Source: an uncultured Haemophilus sp. (GTDB taxonomy: Bacteria > Pseudomonadota > Gammaproteobacteria > Enterobacterales > Pasteurellaceae). Taken from it: DNA of 8,648 nt. The stretch lies in the NCBI GenBank assembly GCA_902482195.1, contig CABSZQ010000031.1, positions 1 through 8,648 of the forward strand, in the 5' to 3' direction. Of this stretch, positions 1 to 6,994 are shown piece after piece (position 1 is the stretch's first letter; each line of letters opens with the position of its first letter). The notes beneath the pieces are model-generated. The model worked only from the letters and a program-made list of their open reading frames with translations. It made no database searches and was not told the DNA's origin. The position numbers and the translations under genes are program-made.

Positions 1-1445
1 GCCACCCAGTTGCTGTTGACGCTGTCCATCGTGTTCATGTTGGCCTGATTGATTTTGGACGATTCGTCGGATTCAGCGTTCATTTGCTGAACGCTTTCGT
101 TCAATTCGTCGATAACCTTGGAAAGCTCTTCAAGCTTAGTTACGCTTTCTTGAGTTTCCTGAGCCTGTGAACTCGTAACTTCGGCAATGCCCGTAATCGT
201 TTGGGCAACTTCTTCCGTTGCCTTGCCCGTCTGCTTGGAGAGTTCAAGCAATGAAGCGGATTTTTCCGCAACGTTTGCCGACTGTTTCTTGACGTTTCCA
301 ATCAATTCACCGACGGCATCGATCATTTTATTGTAACCGAACGCGATTCTGTTGAATTCGCTGCCCTTCTGGTCCGGAGAAACAAGTCTTGCGGCAATCC
401 TGTCCTTGAACGAATTTCCACCTTTGTCAACCTTGATTTCATCCAGGTTGCCGCTCTCCGCCTTCTTGAAGTACCAGAGCAGCGTTTCGGAAATCGCCTT
501 GAATGCACCTGAAATGAACAGGGCGACAATGATGACGACAATGGCAACGACAACGGCAATTATTCCCGCCGTAATCATCATCGTATGACGTTCATTGTTC
601 AGGTCACTTGCCATCACATATGCATAAGCCCAGTACTCGCTGCCAGCTTCGCCCTTGTTGAAGTAAATATCGGCAACCTTCGACTCACCGTCGATGTGCA
701 CGAAGCCCTTGCGCTTGTTCGAAGCCTTGATTGCCTTGTACATCTTGTCGTTGCTGAGATTGTTTCCGCGACTGTAATGACTGTCATCAATCGCACCCTT
801 TGAAGCAAGCGCAATGCCGTCATCGGAAACGAGCGTCACGCGACCGGTGTGCCCGATTCTGAGATTGTCCAGCGGACGTTCAAGCGCATTGAATGACACA
901 TCAGACGTCACCACGCGCGTCTTGCCGTCCTGGGCCTTGTAAGCATACGCAGCCGTGATGACGTACACTCCGCTTTCGGCATCCTTGTACGGCAGCGTCC
1001 AAATGACATTGCCCATGTCCGCCACAGCCTTCCTGTACCAGTCGCGGCTCGTCGGCCTGAATCCCGCCGGAAGCTTTTCAGAGCTTGCACAGTTGTCGTC
1101 CTGGTCGGCAACGGTCGTCGTCAACAGAGCATCATTGGCGTTGCACGTCTTCTTCACTTCGCGTACAAGCTGCTGTCTGTCAAATTTCTTCGCTGTAAAT
1201 TCAGGGTAGGTAGCCATTTTCTTCAGCATGGCTTCAGATGTCTTCTGCAGATGTTCCCGCTCTTCCTGAATGAGGTCAACGGCGCTTTCCTTCGAGAGAT
1301 CGTTGCGTTCAATCAGAACGCCGGTTGTCGTGCTGATTGAACTGATCAGCATGACGACGATAGGCACGATACCTACGGCAACAAGGATACTGGCTATCCA
1401 CTTGCCGAGTGACCGGTATTTTGCATATGATGTATTGTTGTTCAT
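1..1445 (-). CDS. Methyl-accepting chemotaxis protein, N-terminal part (3' end outside window)
   Basis: Membrane chemoreceptor that passes ligand binding outside the cell to CheA/CheW. I read 481 uninterrupted codons from ATG to the window edge, so the receptor is 3'-truncated by the window and not by mutation. Seen: a short cytoplasmic start, TM1 at about residues 17-37, an extracytoplasmic sensor at about 38-287, TM2 at about 288-313, a HAMP-like linker at about 314-385, then a polar Q/E/S/T-rich coiled coil typical of the MCP methylation helix. The sensor carries RDWYRKA (134-140), the DAESG stretch near 155-159 and TSDVSF (180-185). These resemble double-Cache (dCache_1) sensors, whose R-x-W-Y and downstream Asp contact amino acids in characterised members. 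The ligand here is unknown. C101 and C119 in the sensor could form a disulphide. SD GAAAGGA (1456-1462) lies 10 nt before the ATG, behind a sigma-28-like promoter. The family is certain; the sensor subtype is probable. Confidence 0.95.
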   Translation of the reverse strand, partial: MNNNTSYAKYRSLGKWIASILVAVGIVPIVVMLISSISTTTGVLIERNDLSKESAVDLIQEEREHLQKTSEAMLKKMATYPEFTAKKFDRQQLVREVKKTCNANDALLTTTVADQDDNCASSEKLPAGFRPTSRDWYRKAVADMGNVIWTLPYKDAESGVYVITAAYAYKAQDGKTRVVTSDVSFNALERPLDNLRIGHTGRVTLVSDDGIALASKGAIDDSHYSRGNNLSNDKMYKAIKASNKRKGFVHIDGESKVADIYFNKGEAGSEYWAYAYVMASDLNNERHTMMITAGIIAVVVAIVVIIVALFISGAFKAISETLLWYFKKAESGNLDEIKVDKGGNSFKDRIAARLVSPDQKGSEFNRIAFGYNKMIDAVGELIGNVKKQSANVAEKSASLLELSKQTGKATEEVAQTITGIAEVTSSQAQETQESVTKLEELSKVIDELNESVQQMNAESDESSKINQANMNTMDSVNSNWV

Positions 1446-1496
1446 AAATTATACGTCCTTTCAATATTATTTCGATTATATTAATCATCATGAACT

Positions 1497-1524
1497 TTAT
1501 CGGACAAATAATTATGCAATTAAA
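1497..1524 (-). promoter_or_regulatory. Sigma-28 (SigD/FliA)-like promoter of the chemoreceptor gene
   Basis: On the minus strand the -10 element reads TCCGATAA (1497-1504), one mismatch from the flagellar sigma consensus GCCGATAA. TTAA (1520-1523) lies 15 nt upstream, or TTTA with a 16-nt spacer, against the consensus TAAA. The predicted leader before the MCP start codon is about 45 nt. A flagellar-class promoter is what would be expected for a chemoreceptor and argues that the host is motile. Found by eye, not by matrix scoring. Confidence 0.6.
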
Positions 1525-1608
1525 CACAACTATTATGAAAAAATATCGAATTTAAAATGAATTTCACTTTTTCTATTCATAAATATCAGTCTTTTTCTGC
1601 TATGTATC

Positions 1609-1641
1609 AAAAAAGCAACGGACACAAATTGCATCCGTTGC
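1609..1641 (-). terminator. Rho-independent terminator
   Basis: On the minus strand an 8-bp perfect stem, GCAACGGA (1634-1641 side) pairing with TCCGTTGC (1615-1622 side), encloses an 11-nt loop and is followed at once by six T (1609-1614). It sits 23 nt after the stop of the small ORF at 1665-1763. It probably also ends read-through from the polymer cluster and insulates the chemoreceptor gene. The opposite strand has no T-tract, so it is one-directional. Confidence 0.88.
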
Positions 1642-1664
1642 CCCCAGCAGCTGCTTGCTTCTGC

Positions 1665-1763
1665 CTAATTTCCTTTTTTGTTCCAACTCGCCGAATACCT
1701 GATCCACAAAGTTTGCTTAAACTTCTTAAAGTGCGTATCCAGCTTCAACTCAAATGCTTTCAT
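1665..1763 (-). CDS. Small ORF, 32 residues, unknown function
   Basis: I do not recognise this peptide. It starts MKAFELKLDTHFKKF and ends SASWNKKGN. It is strongly basic (seven Lys and one Arg against one Glu and one Asp) and rich in aromatics (three Phe, two Trp, one Tyr). It has no signal peptide or obvious membrane segment. The case for translation is a textbook SD, GGAGGG (1770-1775), 6 nt before the ATG, with the terminator 23 nt after the stop. A weak possible promoter lies upstream (TTCAAA 1915-1920, 18-nt spacer, TATTAT 1891-1896). It could be a small regulatory or antimicrobial-like peptide, or the remnant of a larger gene. Confidence 0.45.
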   Translation of the reverse strand: MKAFELKLDTHFKKFKQTLWIRYSASWNKKGN

Positions 1764-1769
1764 CAAAAT

Positions 1770-1775
1770 CCCTCC
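1770..1775 (-). promoter_or_regulatory. Strong ribosome binding site of the 32-residue ORF
   Basis: GGAGGG on the minus strand, 6 nt before ATG 1763-1761. It is the main reason for taking this short frame seriously, since nothing else in the spacer would need it. Confidence 0.55.
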
Positions 1776-1801
1776 AGTCGTCAAAAAACAGCAACAAAAG
1801 A

Positions 1802-1817
1802 TTTTGACTCGTCAAAA
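1802..1817. repeat. Perfect inverted repeat TTTTGAC-TC-GTCAAAA
   Basis: Seven-bp arms around a 2-nt centre. The right half CGTCAAAA (1810-1817) recurs as a direct copy at 1779-1786, just upstream of the small ORF's SD. The spacing and symmetry look like an operator for a dimeric regulator. No regulator can be named. Confidence 0.4.
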
Positions 1818-1874
1818 GCAGCGTTGACATGGCTCCCCCAAAAGCCAGGCAATCAATGCTTTACATCTGAATCA

Positions 1875-1888
1875 TTGTAGGCCTACAA
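1875..1888. repeat. 14-bp perfect palindrome TTGTAGGCCTACAA
   Basis: Self-complementary without a spacer. It lies between the end of the polymer cluster and the small ORF, next to the weak candidate -10 at 1891-1896. It could be an operator or chance. It has no T-tract and no loop, so it is not a terminator. Confidence 0.35.
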
Positions 1889-1968
1889 ATATAATAACGA
1901 ATGGGGACATGGAATTTGAACGGGTGAGGTTGATATTTTTGATGCTTAATTCCTGTTTCTATCCACGC

Positions 1969-3291
1969 CTAAATTGTCCTAACATCTTTCCCATCATAAA
2001 ACTTCTCATACACATTGCTTATTTCTTCTAAAACGTCATTTCCGGTGTAACTAAGCGTTCTTCCATGGTTTATTGCCCGCAAAAAATTAACGAGTTCATA
2101 CTTGAATCCTTCTCCTTCAAGCTCATAGAAGAAACGCTTATTTCTGTTTTGATTTTCATATCTTATTTCAAAGTAGTCGGTTTTCCACCATGGAGCAGGA
2201 ACATAGACATACCCTTTGGTTCCTGAAATAATCATTTCACCTTCAGATTTGACTCCTTTGCCTATTTTGGCAGTTGCAACGGCATTTTTATAAACAAAGT
2301 CCATTTTCGTAAAAAGATCAAAATAACCGTCAATTTTTTTAGAAACGATCATACTGTCAACGTAGTCCGTTCCTAAAATTTGAAAAATCGGCATTAATAC
2401 AGCCGCTCCCCATTCATCCATCGCACTCCAAATATTGTTTTCGGAGTAATTTAACAATTTTGAAGATTCGCTAAGACTAGTACAAGTAGTCTCAACAGAC
2501 AAAACGTTGCCGATTTCACCGCTTTTTACCATCAGTAACAAACGATAATATGCAGTTGAATAGGCCGTCTTAATCCCCGACATCAGCACACGATCATTTT
2601 TCTTGGCTATTTCCAATAATTCGTGCTGTTGTCTTCTTCCGATTGTCATCGGCAAATCACACAATACGTGTTTTCCCTGTTCTAACGAATATTTGATTTG
2701 TTCATACCTGTTATTCACATCAGATTCGATAAAAACAGCATCAACTTTTTCAATCAACTCTTCGAAAGAATAATTATCCAACTTATTCAAGCGCTTGTCG
2801 CACCCTGAGCCGCTAGTACCGACAATATCAATTCCGTTTATAGAGACTGCTTCATTTGCAACCTTCCACAAACGTTTAGCTTTGCCGACAAGGCCTAACT
2901 TAAGGTGATTATTTTTTGATCGTATCTTTGTGCTGGATGTTCCTTTGGTCCTTTCCAAGTAGACGACTTTGCAAAATTCAGACAAATAATCGAATTTTCC
3001 TTGCCAGTCAGAACCGATTGCAAAAATATCAACGCCGAAATGATTGATGTCATCAATCTTTTGACCCTCATATTCTTCAATAATGATCTGATCCGCCAAG
3101 CCCGTTTCTTTTACCCCTTCTACCCGTTCCATCATTGATTGCTGAACGTTGATTTTGCCTCTGCGAGAATCAAAGTCATCACTTGTAACGCCGACAATCA
3201 AATAATCTCCAAGGGCTTTGGCCCTTTTCAAAATGTTTAAATGACCTTGATGAAGCATGTCAAACGTTCCATACGTTATTACTTTTTTCAA
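1969..3291 (-). CDS. Cytidylyltransferase (TagD-like) fused to Gfo/Idh/MocA-type oxidoreductase
   Basis: A 440-residue two-domain protein. Residues 1-130 match glycerol-3-phosphate cytidylyltransferase (TagD/GCT): YGTFDMLHQGH with the HxGH nucleotide motif at 14-17, and RTKGTSSTKIR at 114-124, equivalent to the RTEGISTT motif. This half should form a CDP-polyol from CTP and a polyol phosphate. Residues 131-440 resemble a Gfo/Idh/MocA dehydrogenase. However, the usual GxGxxA cofactor loop is GLVGKAKR (133-140), and the usual EKP is DLP (212-214), so the catalytic lysine is absent. Oxidoreductase activity is therefore doubtful. The start is TTG, chosen because GAGGGG (3300-3305) lies 8 nt before it and MKKVITYGTFD fits the family N-terminus. 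It is the last gene of the cluster, 22 nt after the LicD-like gene. The true substrate (glycerol-P, ribitol-P or an amino-polyol) is not known. Confidence 0.88.
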   Translation of the reverse strand: MKKVITYGTFDMLHQGHLNILKRAKALGDYLIVGVTSDDFDSRRGKINVQQSMMERVEGVKETGLADQIIIEEYEGQKIDDINHFGVDIFAIGSDWQGKFDYLSEFCKVVYLERTKGTSSTKIRSKNNHLKLGLVGKAKRLWKVANEAVSINGIDIVGTSGSGCDKRLNKLDNYSFEELIEKVDAVFIESDVNNRYEQIKYSLEQGKHVLCDLPMTIGRRQQHELLEIAKKNDRVLMSGIKTAYSTAYYRLLLMVKSGEIGNVLSVETTCTSLSESSKLLNYSENNIWSAMDEWGAAVLMPIFQILGTDYVDSMIVSKKIDGYFDLFTKMDFVYKNAVATAKIGKGVKSEGEMIISGTKGYVYVPAPWWKTDYFEIRYENQNRNKRFFYELEGEGFKYELVNFLRAINHGRTLSYTGNDVLEEISNVYEKFYDGKDVRTI

Positions 3292-3299
3292 AAAAACAT

Positions 3300-3305
3300 C
3301 CCCTC
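3300..3305 (-). promoter_or_regulatory. Ribosome binding site fixing a TTG start
   Basis: GAGGGG on the minus strand, 8 nt before TTG 3291-3289. No in-frame ATG exists before residue 12, which lies inside the conserved catalytic motif, so the TTG must be the start. Confidence 0.75.
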
Positions 3306-3313
3306 GTCAATTA

Positions 3314-3658
3314 TCAATCAAATATATTTCCAAAAGATATTTCATCAGCATCGTTATGTGGATATCGTTCTTCTTTAGGCGGCATTTTCATATAGTCTTT
3401 GACATATGAAATCGTTAACTGTTCTTTAAAATATTTTGTAGCCAAAAATTTATGTCCCTCAAATTCCAGTTCACATAAATCATCATCCCATGGGATAAAA
3501 CCGCCGTTTCTTACAGCTCCTAAAAGCGTTCCGTACATGATTGAATATTTGATATTATTTTTTCGGCAAATTCGATCGACCTCAATCAACATCTCCAATT
3601 CAGCCTTCTGTAATTTTTCCAATAAGTCTTTGGTGATTTCAAAACTTTTTGCCATCAT
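3314..3658 (-). CDS. LicD-family phosphotransferase, internally deleted
   Basis: LicD-type proteins transfer phosphocholine or similar phospho-groups from CDP-linked donors onto surface glycans. Seen at the N-terminus: the LicD start (LLEKLQKAELEML), then YGTLLGAVRNGGFIPWDDD ending near residue 70, the conserved metal- and nucleotide-binding block. Directly after DDDL the frame jumps to ELEFEGHKFLATKYFKEQL and DYMKMPPKEER, which is the C-terminal signature of the same family. The product is 114 residues, where full-length members are usually about 250-290, so more than half, the central part, is missing in frame. It is probably inactive, yet translation signals are intact: GAGG lies 7 nt before the ATG, and the start overlaps the upstream stop as ATGA. 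Best read as a deletion derivative, close to a pseudogene. Confidence 0.85.
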   Translation of the reverse strand: MMAKSFEITKDLLEKLQKAELEMLIEVDRICRKNNIKYSIMYGTLLGAVRNGGFIPWDDDLCELEFEGHKFLATKYFKEQLTISYVKDYMKMPPKEERYPHNDADEISFGNIFD

Positions 3659-4729
3659 TTTTCATCCTCTTGGCACAGTTTTTCCAGCATGTAGTTGTTT
3701 ATTTTGAATCCGCTATTCTCTAAATCAAGATGTTTTCCATATTTCAATTCATCATTGACAGCGATAATGTCAACAATATTCTCAGGGGAACAATCAGGTT
3801 CACTAACAACGTTGCTTTCTTTTAACTCATTTAAAAGATTTTCTGCACTACGCTTAGAAACAAACTTTGTTAATTTAGGAGCATCTTCCAAAATAATCTT
3901 TCCGGTATACTTATAAAGTTCAGTCATGCTTGAAGTTTTGTAACCATAGTACATGTCAGACCAAAACATCGCATAGTGCATGCTTGGATTAGCATCAAGC
4001 ACTCCATAGTCGCCACTTATGAATTCGTTCATTATCTCATCGTACTCATCAGTCAGATTGGGCAACATGGATGTCAAAGTCTGCTTCATCAAAGGATGCG
4101 GTCTCCAAATAACAAAAGCTTTCTCGCTGTTCTCTTTAAAAAAGGCCAATGTCTCTTTAACTTTATCAAAGGTTCTGGATTCAAAAATCTCATCTAATGT
4201 CGTATTGTATACAACGTTCACTCGTGATTTGATTACTTTTCCTTTCCAATCATCCGGCATCAGCACATTGTCCTTGCTTAATGAAAGAACTTTGTCTACT
4301 TCAGGACTTCCCAGATTAATCAGTTTCTTTTCCATAGATTCTCTGACCACGATAGTTTCCAACCCTAAAATGTTTGCATATTCAGGTGATGCTTCTATAC
4401 ACCTCTTGACTGCATCATCTGAACTCTGTACGGTATAGTCTGCATAGTACATTGCTGATTTAAACAATGTCGAAGATACTCCGTCAACCCACTTGTAATA
4501 AGGAACATAGACCAATTTCCCACAATATTTCTTTAAATTCCAGGAATAATATCTGCTGTCGCCTCTCGTTACCAAATTGGTATTATCATATGGATTGTGA
4601 ATATAAATTATATCCAGAAGATCATTTTCCAAATCATATTCTTCATCGTTGACTACATTGACATATTCAGGGAAACGATTTCTTTCATTTACTTTCTTTA
4701 TTGGCTTTTGGTCATTGTCCAATTCATAA

Positions 4730-4732
4730 ATA
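4730..4732 (-). other. Second frameshift site: extra A relative to copy 2
   Basis: Plus-strand text is CATAAATACG here and CATAATACG at 8519-8526 in the paralogue, inside an otherwise closely matching block. The extra base turns ITYYELDN into ITYL followed by a stop. Removing it joins the two halves of the gene exactly as in copy 2. Confidence 0.85.
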
Positions 4733-4976
4733 CGTGATCGGTACAACCAATGCCTCACAACGCTCATCTTTATCCGCAGCCATCCAGATGCTTTCCAAAG
4801 AATCCCACATTGAAGCTTTATAAGGCATAAAAACAACTTTATAAATAACACTCTCAGAAATCAATTCTTTCAATCTCTTCGAAATTTCCGAAGCATCTCC
4901 AATGCTAATCTGACTCACCGACTCTTTAAACTTGTCCAATAATTCAAGATATTCTTTGTTTTTAATACTATCTGAA

Positions 4977-4983
4977 TTTTTTT
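4977..4983 (-). other. First frameshift site: seven-A homopolymer, one base short
   Basis: On the minus strand, reading TTG plus seven A gives LKKIQ and a later stop. Eight A would give LKKNSDSIKNKEYLELL and continue into the conserved domain. The position is inferred from where the two frames meet; copy 2 is cut by the window before this point and cannot confirm it. Confidence 0.65.
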
Positions 4984-5150
4984 CAAAGCAGTCATGTTGT
5001 CGCTGCACAGCTTGTTTATTTTAGCTGAAATATAACTGTTTCCTTTGAAATTTCGAAACATCTCCAAACTGGATAAAATATCGTCCACGCATTTTAGCAA
5101 TTTTTCCGATGTTTTCTTTCTCATATATAAAAGCCTCCCCTGATCTGCAA

Positions 5151-6224
5151 TTAAATCAAATTGCGTCTTTGCATGTCTTTAAATGCATCAATAAGTTTGT
5201 CGTTATCTTTAAACGTTAAGCATCCAATATGTCCAACACGAAAGACTTTTTCTGAAAGTTCACCGCCATTTGGGCAAACCCAAATTCCGTATTCGTTCTT
5301 GAGACGTTTGAAAATATCGTAAGATGAAACATTTAGAGGATGGAGCGGAGTAACCGCATTTGAAAGCGATTTTGAAGTAATTTCAAAAGGCAAACATTCG
5401 ATTTTATTTCTAAAATCTTTTGCAACTGCCGCCGTATGCATAATTTCTTGATCCACGCCGCCTTTTTCTTCGATTTGCTTTAATCTGGCATTGATTTGCA
5501 ATAAAATTCCAACTGCGGGAGTAAACGGTGTTTGACCTCTTTCACCATTTTTAAGAGCTGATTTTAAATCAAAATACATGCTTTCAACTTTTTTTGAGTA
5601 AACACGTTCTACAGCCTGGGGACTTAAAACGATCATTGATACTCCAGGAGGGCATGCGAGGGCTTTTTGTGATCCAGTTATCATGACTTGAACATTTAGT
5701 TTATCCATGTTAAATTCGTCGCATAGAAACGAGCTGATTGAATCAACGACTAAAAACAAGTTGTTTCGTTTGCAAAAATCACTGATAACATCAATGTCGT
5801 ACAATACTCCCTTTGATGTTTCATCCAAATTGACCAAAAATCCGGTAAAACCTTTGTTATCAAAATTTGAAAGCTGTTCTTCCGTTACGCTGCATCCTTC
5901 TTTCGGAATGACACTTTCATACGGAATATGATGAATCTCGCACAATTGAACGAAACGATGACCAAAACTTCCCCCATCAACGATCAACACTTTATCATGC
6001 TCATCAAAAATATTCATCACTGCCGCTTCCATTGCAGCGGTTCCTGAACCGGTAATGAAAACCGTCCGTGAATCGGTTGGCGCTTTAGCAAATTTACTCA
6101 TTAGTTTTTCGTTCTCAAACATAATTTTTGAAAATTCTGACGTTCTAAAATACGGAATTTGCTGTCCGCCTATTTCCAAAATTTCTTTGCTACTCATTAC
6201 CGGGCCGACCGTAAAATTAAGCAT
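5151..6224 (-). CDS. Class V PLP-dependent aminotransferase
   Basis: Cytoplasmic transaminase of fold type I, alanine-glyoxylate / 2-aminoethylphosphonate / phosphoserine-like group, 357 residues, a normal length. Seen: the start NFTVGPV with the glycine-rich phosphate-binding GSGTAAMEA at 59-67, Asp161 in VVDSISS for the pyridine nitrogen, Lys187 in [12 protein letters not shown] as the Schiff-base lysine, TPFTPAV at 232-238, and Arg329 in FRVGHIG for a substrate carboxylate. All key residues are present, so it should be active. The start is ATG with SD AAGGTGG (6234-6240). The first two A of that SD belong to the stop codon of the acetyltransferase, so the two genes are probably translationally coupled. 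Beside a cytidylyltransferase fusion, a LicD gene and CDP-polyol transferases, it likely makes an amino-containing precursor for a surface polymer. The amino acceptor is unknown. Confidence 0.9.
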   Translation of the reverse strand: MLNFTVGPVMSSKEILEIGGQQIPYFRTSEFSKIMFENEKLMSKFAKAPTDSRTVFITGSGTAAMEAAVMNIFDEHDKVLIVDGGSFGHRFVQLCEIHHIPYESVIPKEGCSVTEEQLSNFDNKGFTGFLVNLDETSKGVLYDIDVISDFCKRNNLFLVVDSISSFLCDEFNMDKLNVQVMITGSQKALACPPGVSMIVLSPQAVERVYSKKVESMYFDLKSALKNGERGQTPFTPAVGILLQINARLKQIEEKGGVDQEIMHTAAVAKDFRNKIECLPFEITSKSLSNAVTPLHPLNVSSYDIFKRLKNEYGIWVCPNGGELSEKVFRVGHIGCLTFKDNDKLIDAFKDMQRRNLI

Positions 6225-6238
6225 AATAGCATTCCACC

Positions 6239-6889
6239 TTAAATATCATGATTTTTATCAAATTCTTCTTTTTTTTCATAATAATTTTTTCTTAAGGTTT
6301 CCCATTTTTTCTTATCTTCTTCGGTTATTTTTCTTAAAATTACTGCAGGGTTACCTGCGACAATAACTTCTGATGGGACATTCTTAGTAACTACCGCCCC
6401 AGCTCCTATAACAGAACCGTTTCCTATGGTAATTCCCGGAAGAATAACTACATTTCCGCCTATCCAAACATCATTACCAACTTTAATCGGCAAACTAAAT
6501 TCAAAATAATCATTGTCGCATGATCTAACATCACCATAAATGGGATGTCCCGCACAATAAAAGCAACATCTTGGTCCTACAATTACATTATCCCCAAATT
6601 CAATATTGTTTGTATCCATAAAAATACAATCTTTATTAGCATAAAAATTCTCTCCAACCTTAATGTTGTCTCCGTATGATACATATAGAGGAGGGGTAAT
6701 GTATAGTTCTTTTCCGTGTTTACCAAGCAATTCCTTTTCTAAGCTAACTATCTCTTCCCTTTTTTCAATTGATAAACCGTTAATAAGCTCAGCTTTCTTC
6801 TTTCCTTTTAATGAACTATTCTCACGTTTTATACCTTTCTGAAGATATAACTCTCCTTGTTTCATTTGATTATAATCAAAATCTCTCAA
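6239..6889 (-). CDS. Maltose/galactoside-type O-acetyltransferase (left-handed beta-helix)
   Basis: Acetyl-CoA dependent acyltransferase of the hexapeptide-repeat family, 216 residues from the chosen start, a usual length. Seen: an N-terminal helix region with [10 protein letters not shown], the family block [23 protein letters not shown] near 66-88, catalytic His115 in [11 protein letters not shown], then hexapeptide coils ([35 protein letters not shown]) and the typical ending [12 protein letters not shown], followed by a charged C-terminal helix. The start is taken as TTG 6889-6887 because AAGGTGG (6898-6904) lies 8 nt before it. An ATG 20 codons upstream has no good SD and adds an unfamily-like hydrophobic stretch. 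It probably acetylates a sugar or polyol of the surface polymer, though a metabolic thiogalactoside-type role cannot be excluded. It is AT-rich like its upstream neighbour. Confidence 0.9.
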   Translation of the reverse strand: MRDFDYNQMKQGELYLQKGIKRENSSLKGKKKAELINGLSIEKREEIVSLEKELLGKHGKELYITPPLYVSYGDNIKVGENFYANKDCIFMDTNNIEFGDNVIVGPRCCFYCAGHPIYGDVRSCDNDYFEFSLPIKVGNDVWIGGNVVILPGITIGNGSVIGAGAVVTKNVPSEVIVAGNPAVILRKITEEDKKKWETLRKNYYEKKEEFDKNHDI

Positions 6890-6897
6890 ATTAATTC

Positions 6898-6904
6898 CCA
6901 CCTT
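6898..6904 (-). promoter_or_regulatory. Ribosome binding site fixing the TTG start of the acetyltransferase
   Basis: AAGGTGG on the minus strand, 8 nt before TTG 6889-6887. It is identical to the SD of the next gene. It lies inside the longer ATG-started frame, which argues that the longer form is not the real one. Confidence 0.7.
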
Positions 6905-6994
6905 CAAATAAATTCCCGAAATCCAACTCATAAATATGGTTAAAAACATTTAACCATCATTCACTTATCTATCGCATTTATAGTTTGAATGACT

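Larger units (their letters stand above)
3655..5124 (-). pseudogene. CDP-glycerol glycerophosphotransferase family gene (copy 1), two frameshifts
   Basis: Family enzymes move glycerol-phosphate-like units from CDP donors to wall or capsular polymers in the cytoplasm. The start is ATG 5124-5122 with SD GGGGAGG (5134-5140). Frame 0 runs to about the A7 run (T7 on the plus strand, 4977-4983), where one base seems missing. The -1 frame then carries on (SDSIKNKEYLELLDKFK to VVPITY) until 4730-4732, where AAA replaces the AA seen in copy 2 (8521-8522). That extra base returns the gene to frame 0 through to the stop at 3655. Repaired, it would encode about 489 residues with FMPYKASMWDSLES, IYIHNPYDN, LGSPEVDKV and WRPHP, the same order as copy 2. 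As written it gives a short peptide that stops near 4915. Sequencing error in homopolymers is an alternative. The stop overlaps the LicD start as ATGA. Confidence 0.85.

Noticed and set aside
352..1209. Several 60-90 codon frames on both strands inside the chemoreceptor gene
   Set aside because: All overlap one continuous 481-codon MCP frame with clear domain structure and have no SD of their own.
1824..1829. Plus-strand TTGACA as a -35 box
   Set aside because: No acceptable -10 lies 16-18 nt downstream, and no plus-strand gene follows it.
1830..1847. TGGCT/AGCCA hairpin as a terminator of the polymer cluster
   Set aside because: The stem is only five bp and no T-tract follows on either strand. 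The strong terminator is at 1609-1641.
1557..1880. Plus-strand frame of 107 codons in the spacer
   Set aside because: It has no SD, crosses the minus-strand terminator and small ORF, and its low-complexity composition looks like an antisense shadow.
1897..1925. tRNA or tmRNA 3'-end-like text on the minus strand (CCGTTCAAATTCC), possible attachment site remnant
   Set aside because: The flanking bases do not form a T-arm stem, there is no CCA end or acceptor partner, and no integrase is visible.
4977..4983. Programmed -1 ribosomal frameshift at the A7 run
   Set aside because: The zero frame is TTG AAA AAA ATT, so the X XXY YYZ register is not matched (G precedes the A run), and I see no clear downstream stem-loop. 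A second, opposite shift in the same gene makes mutation or error more likely.
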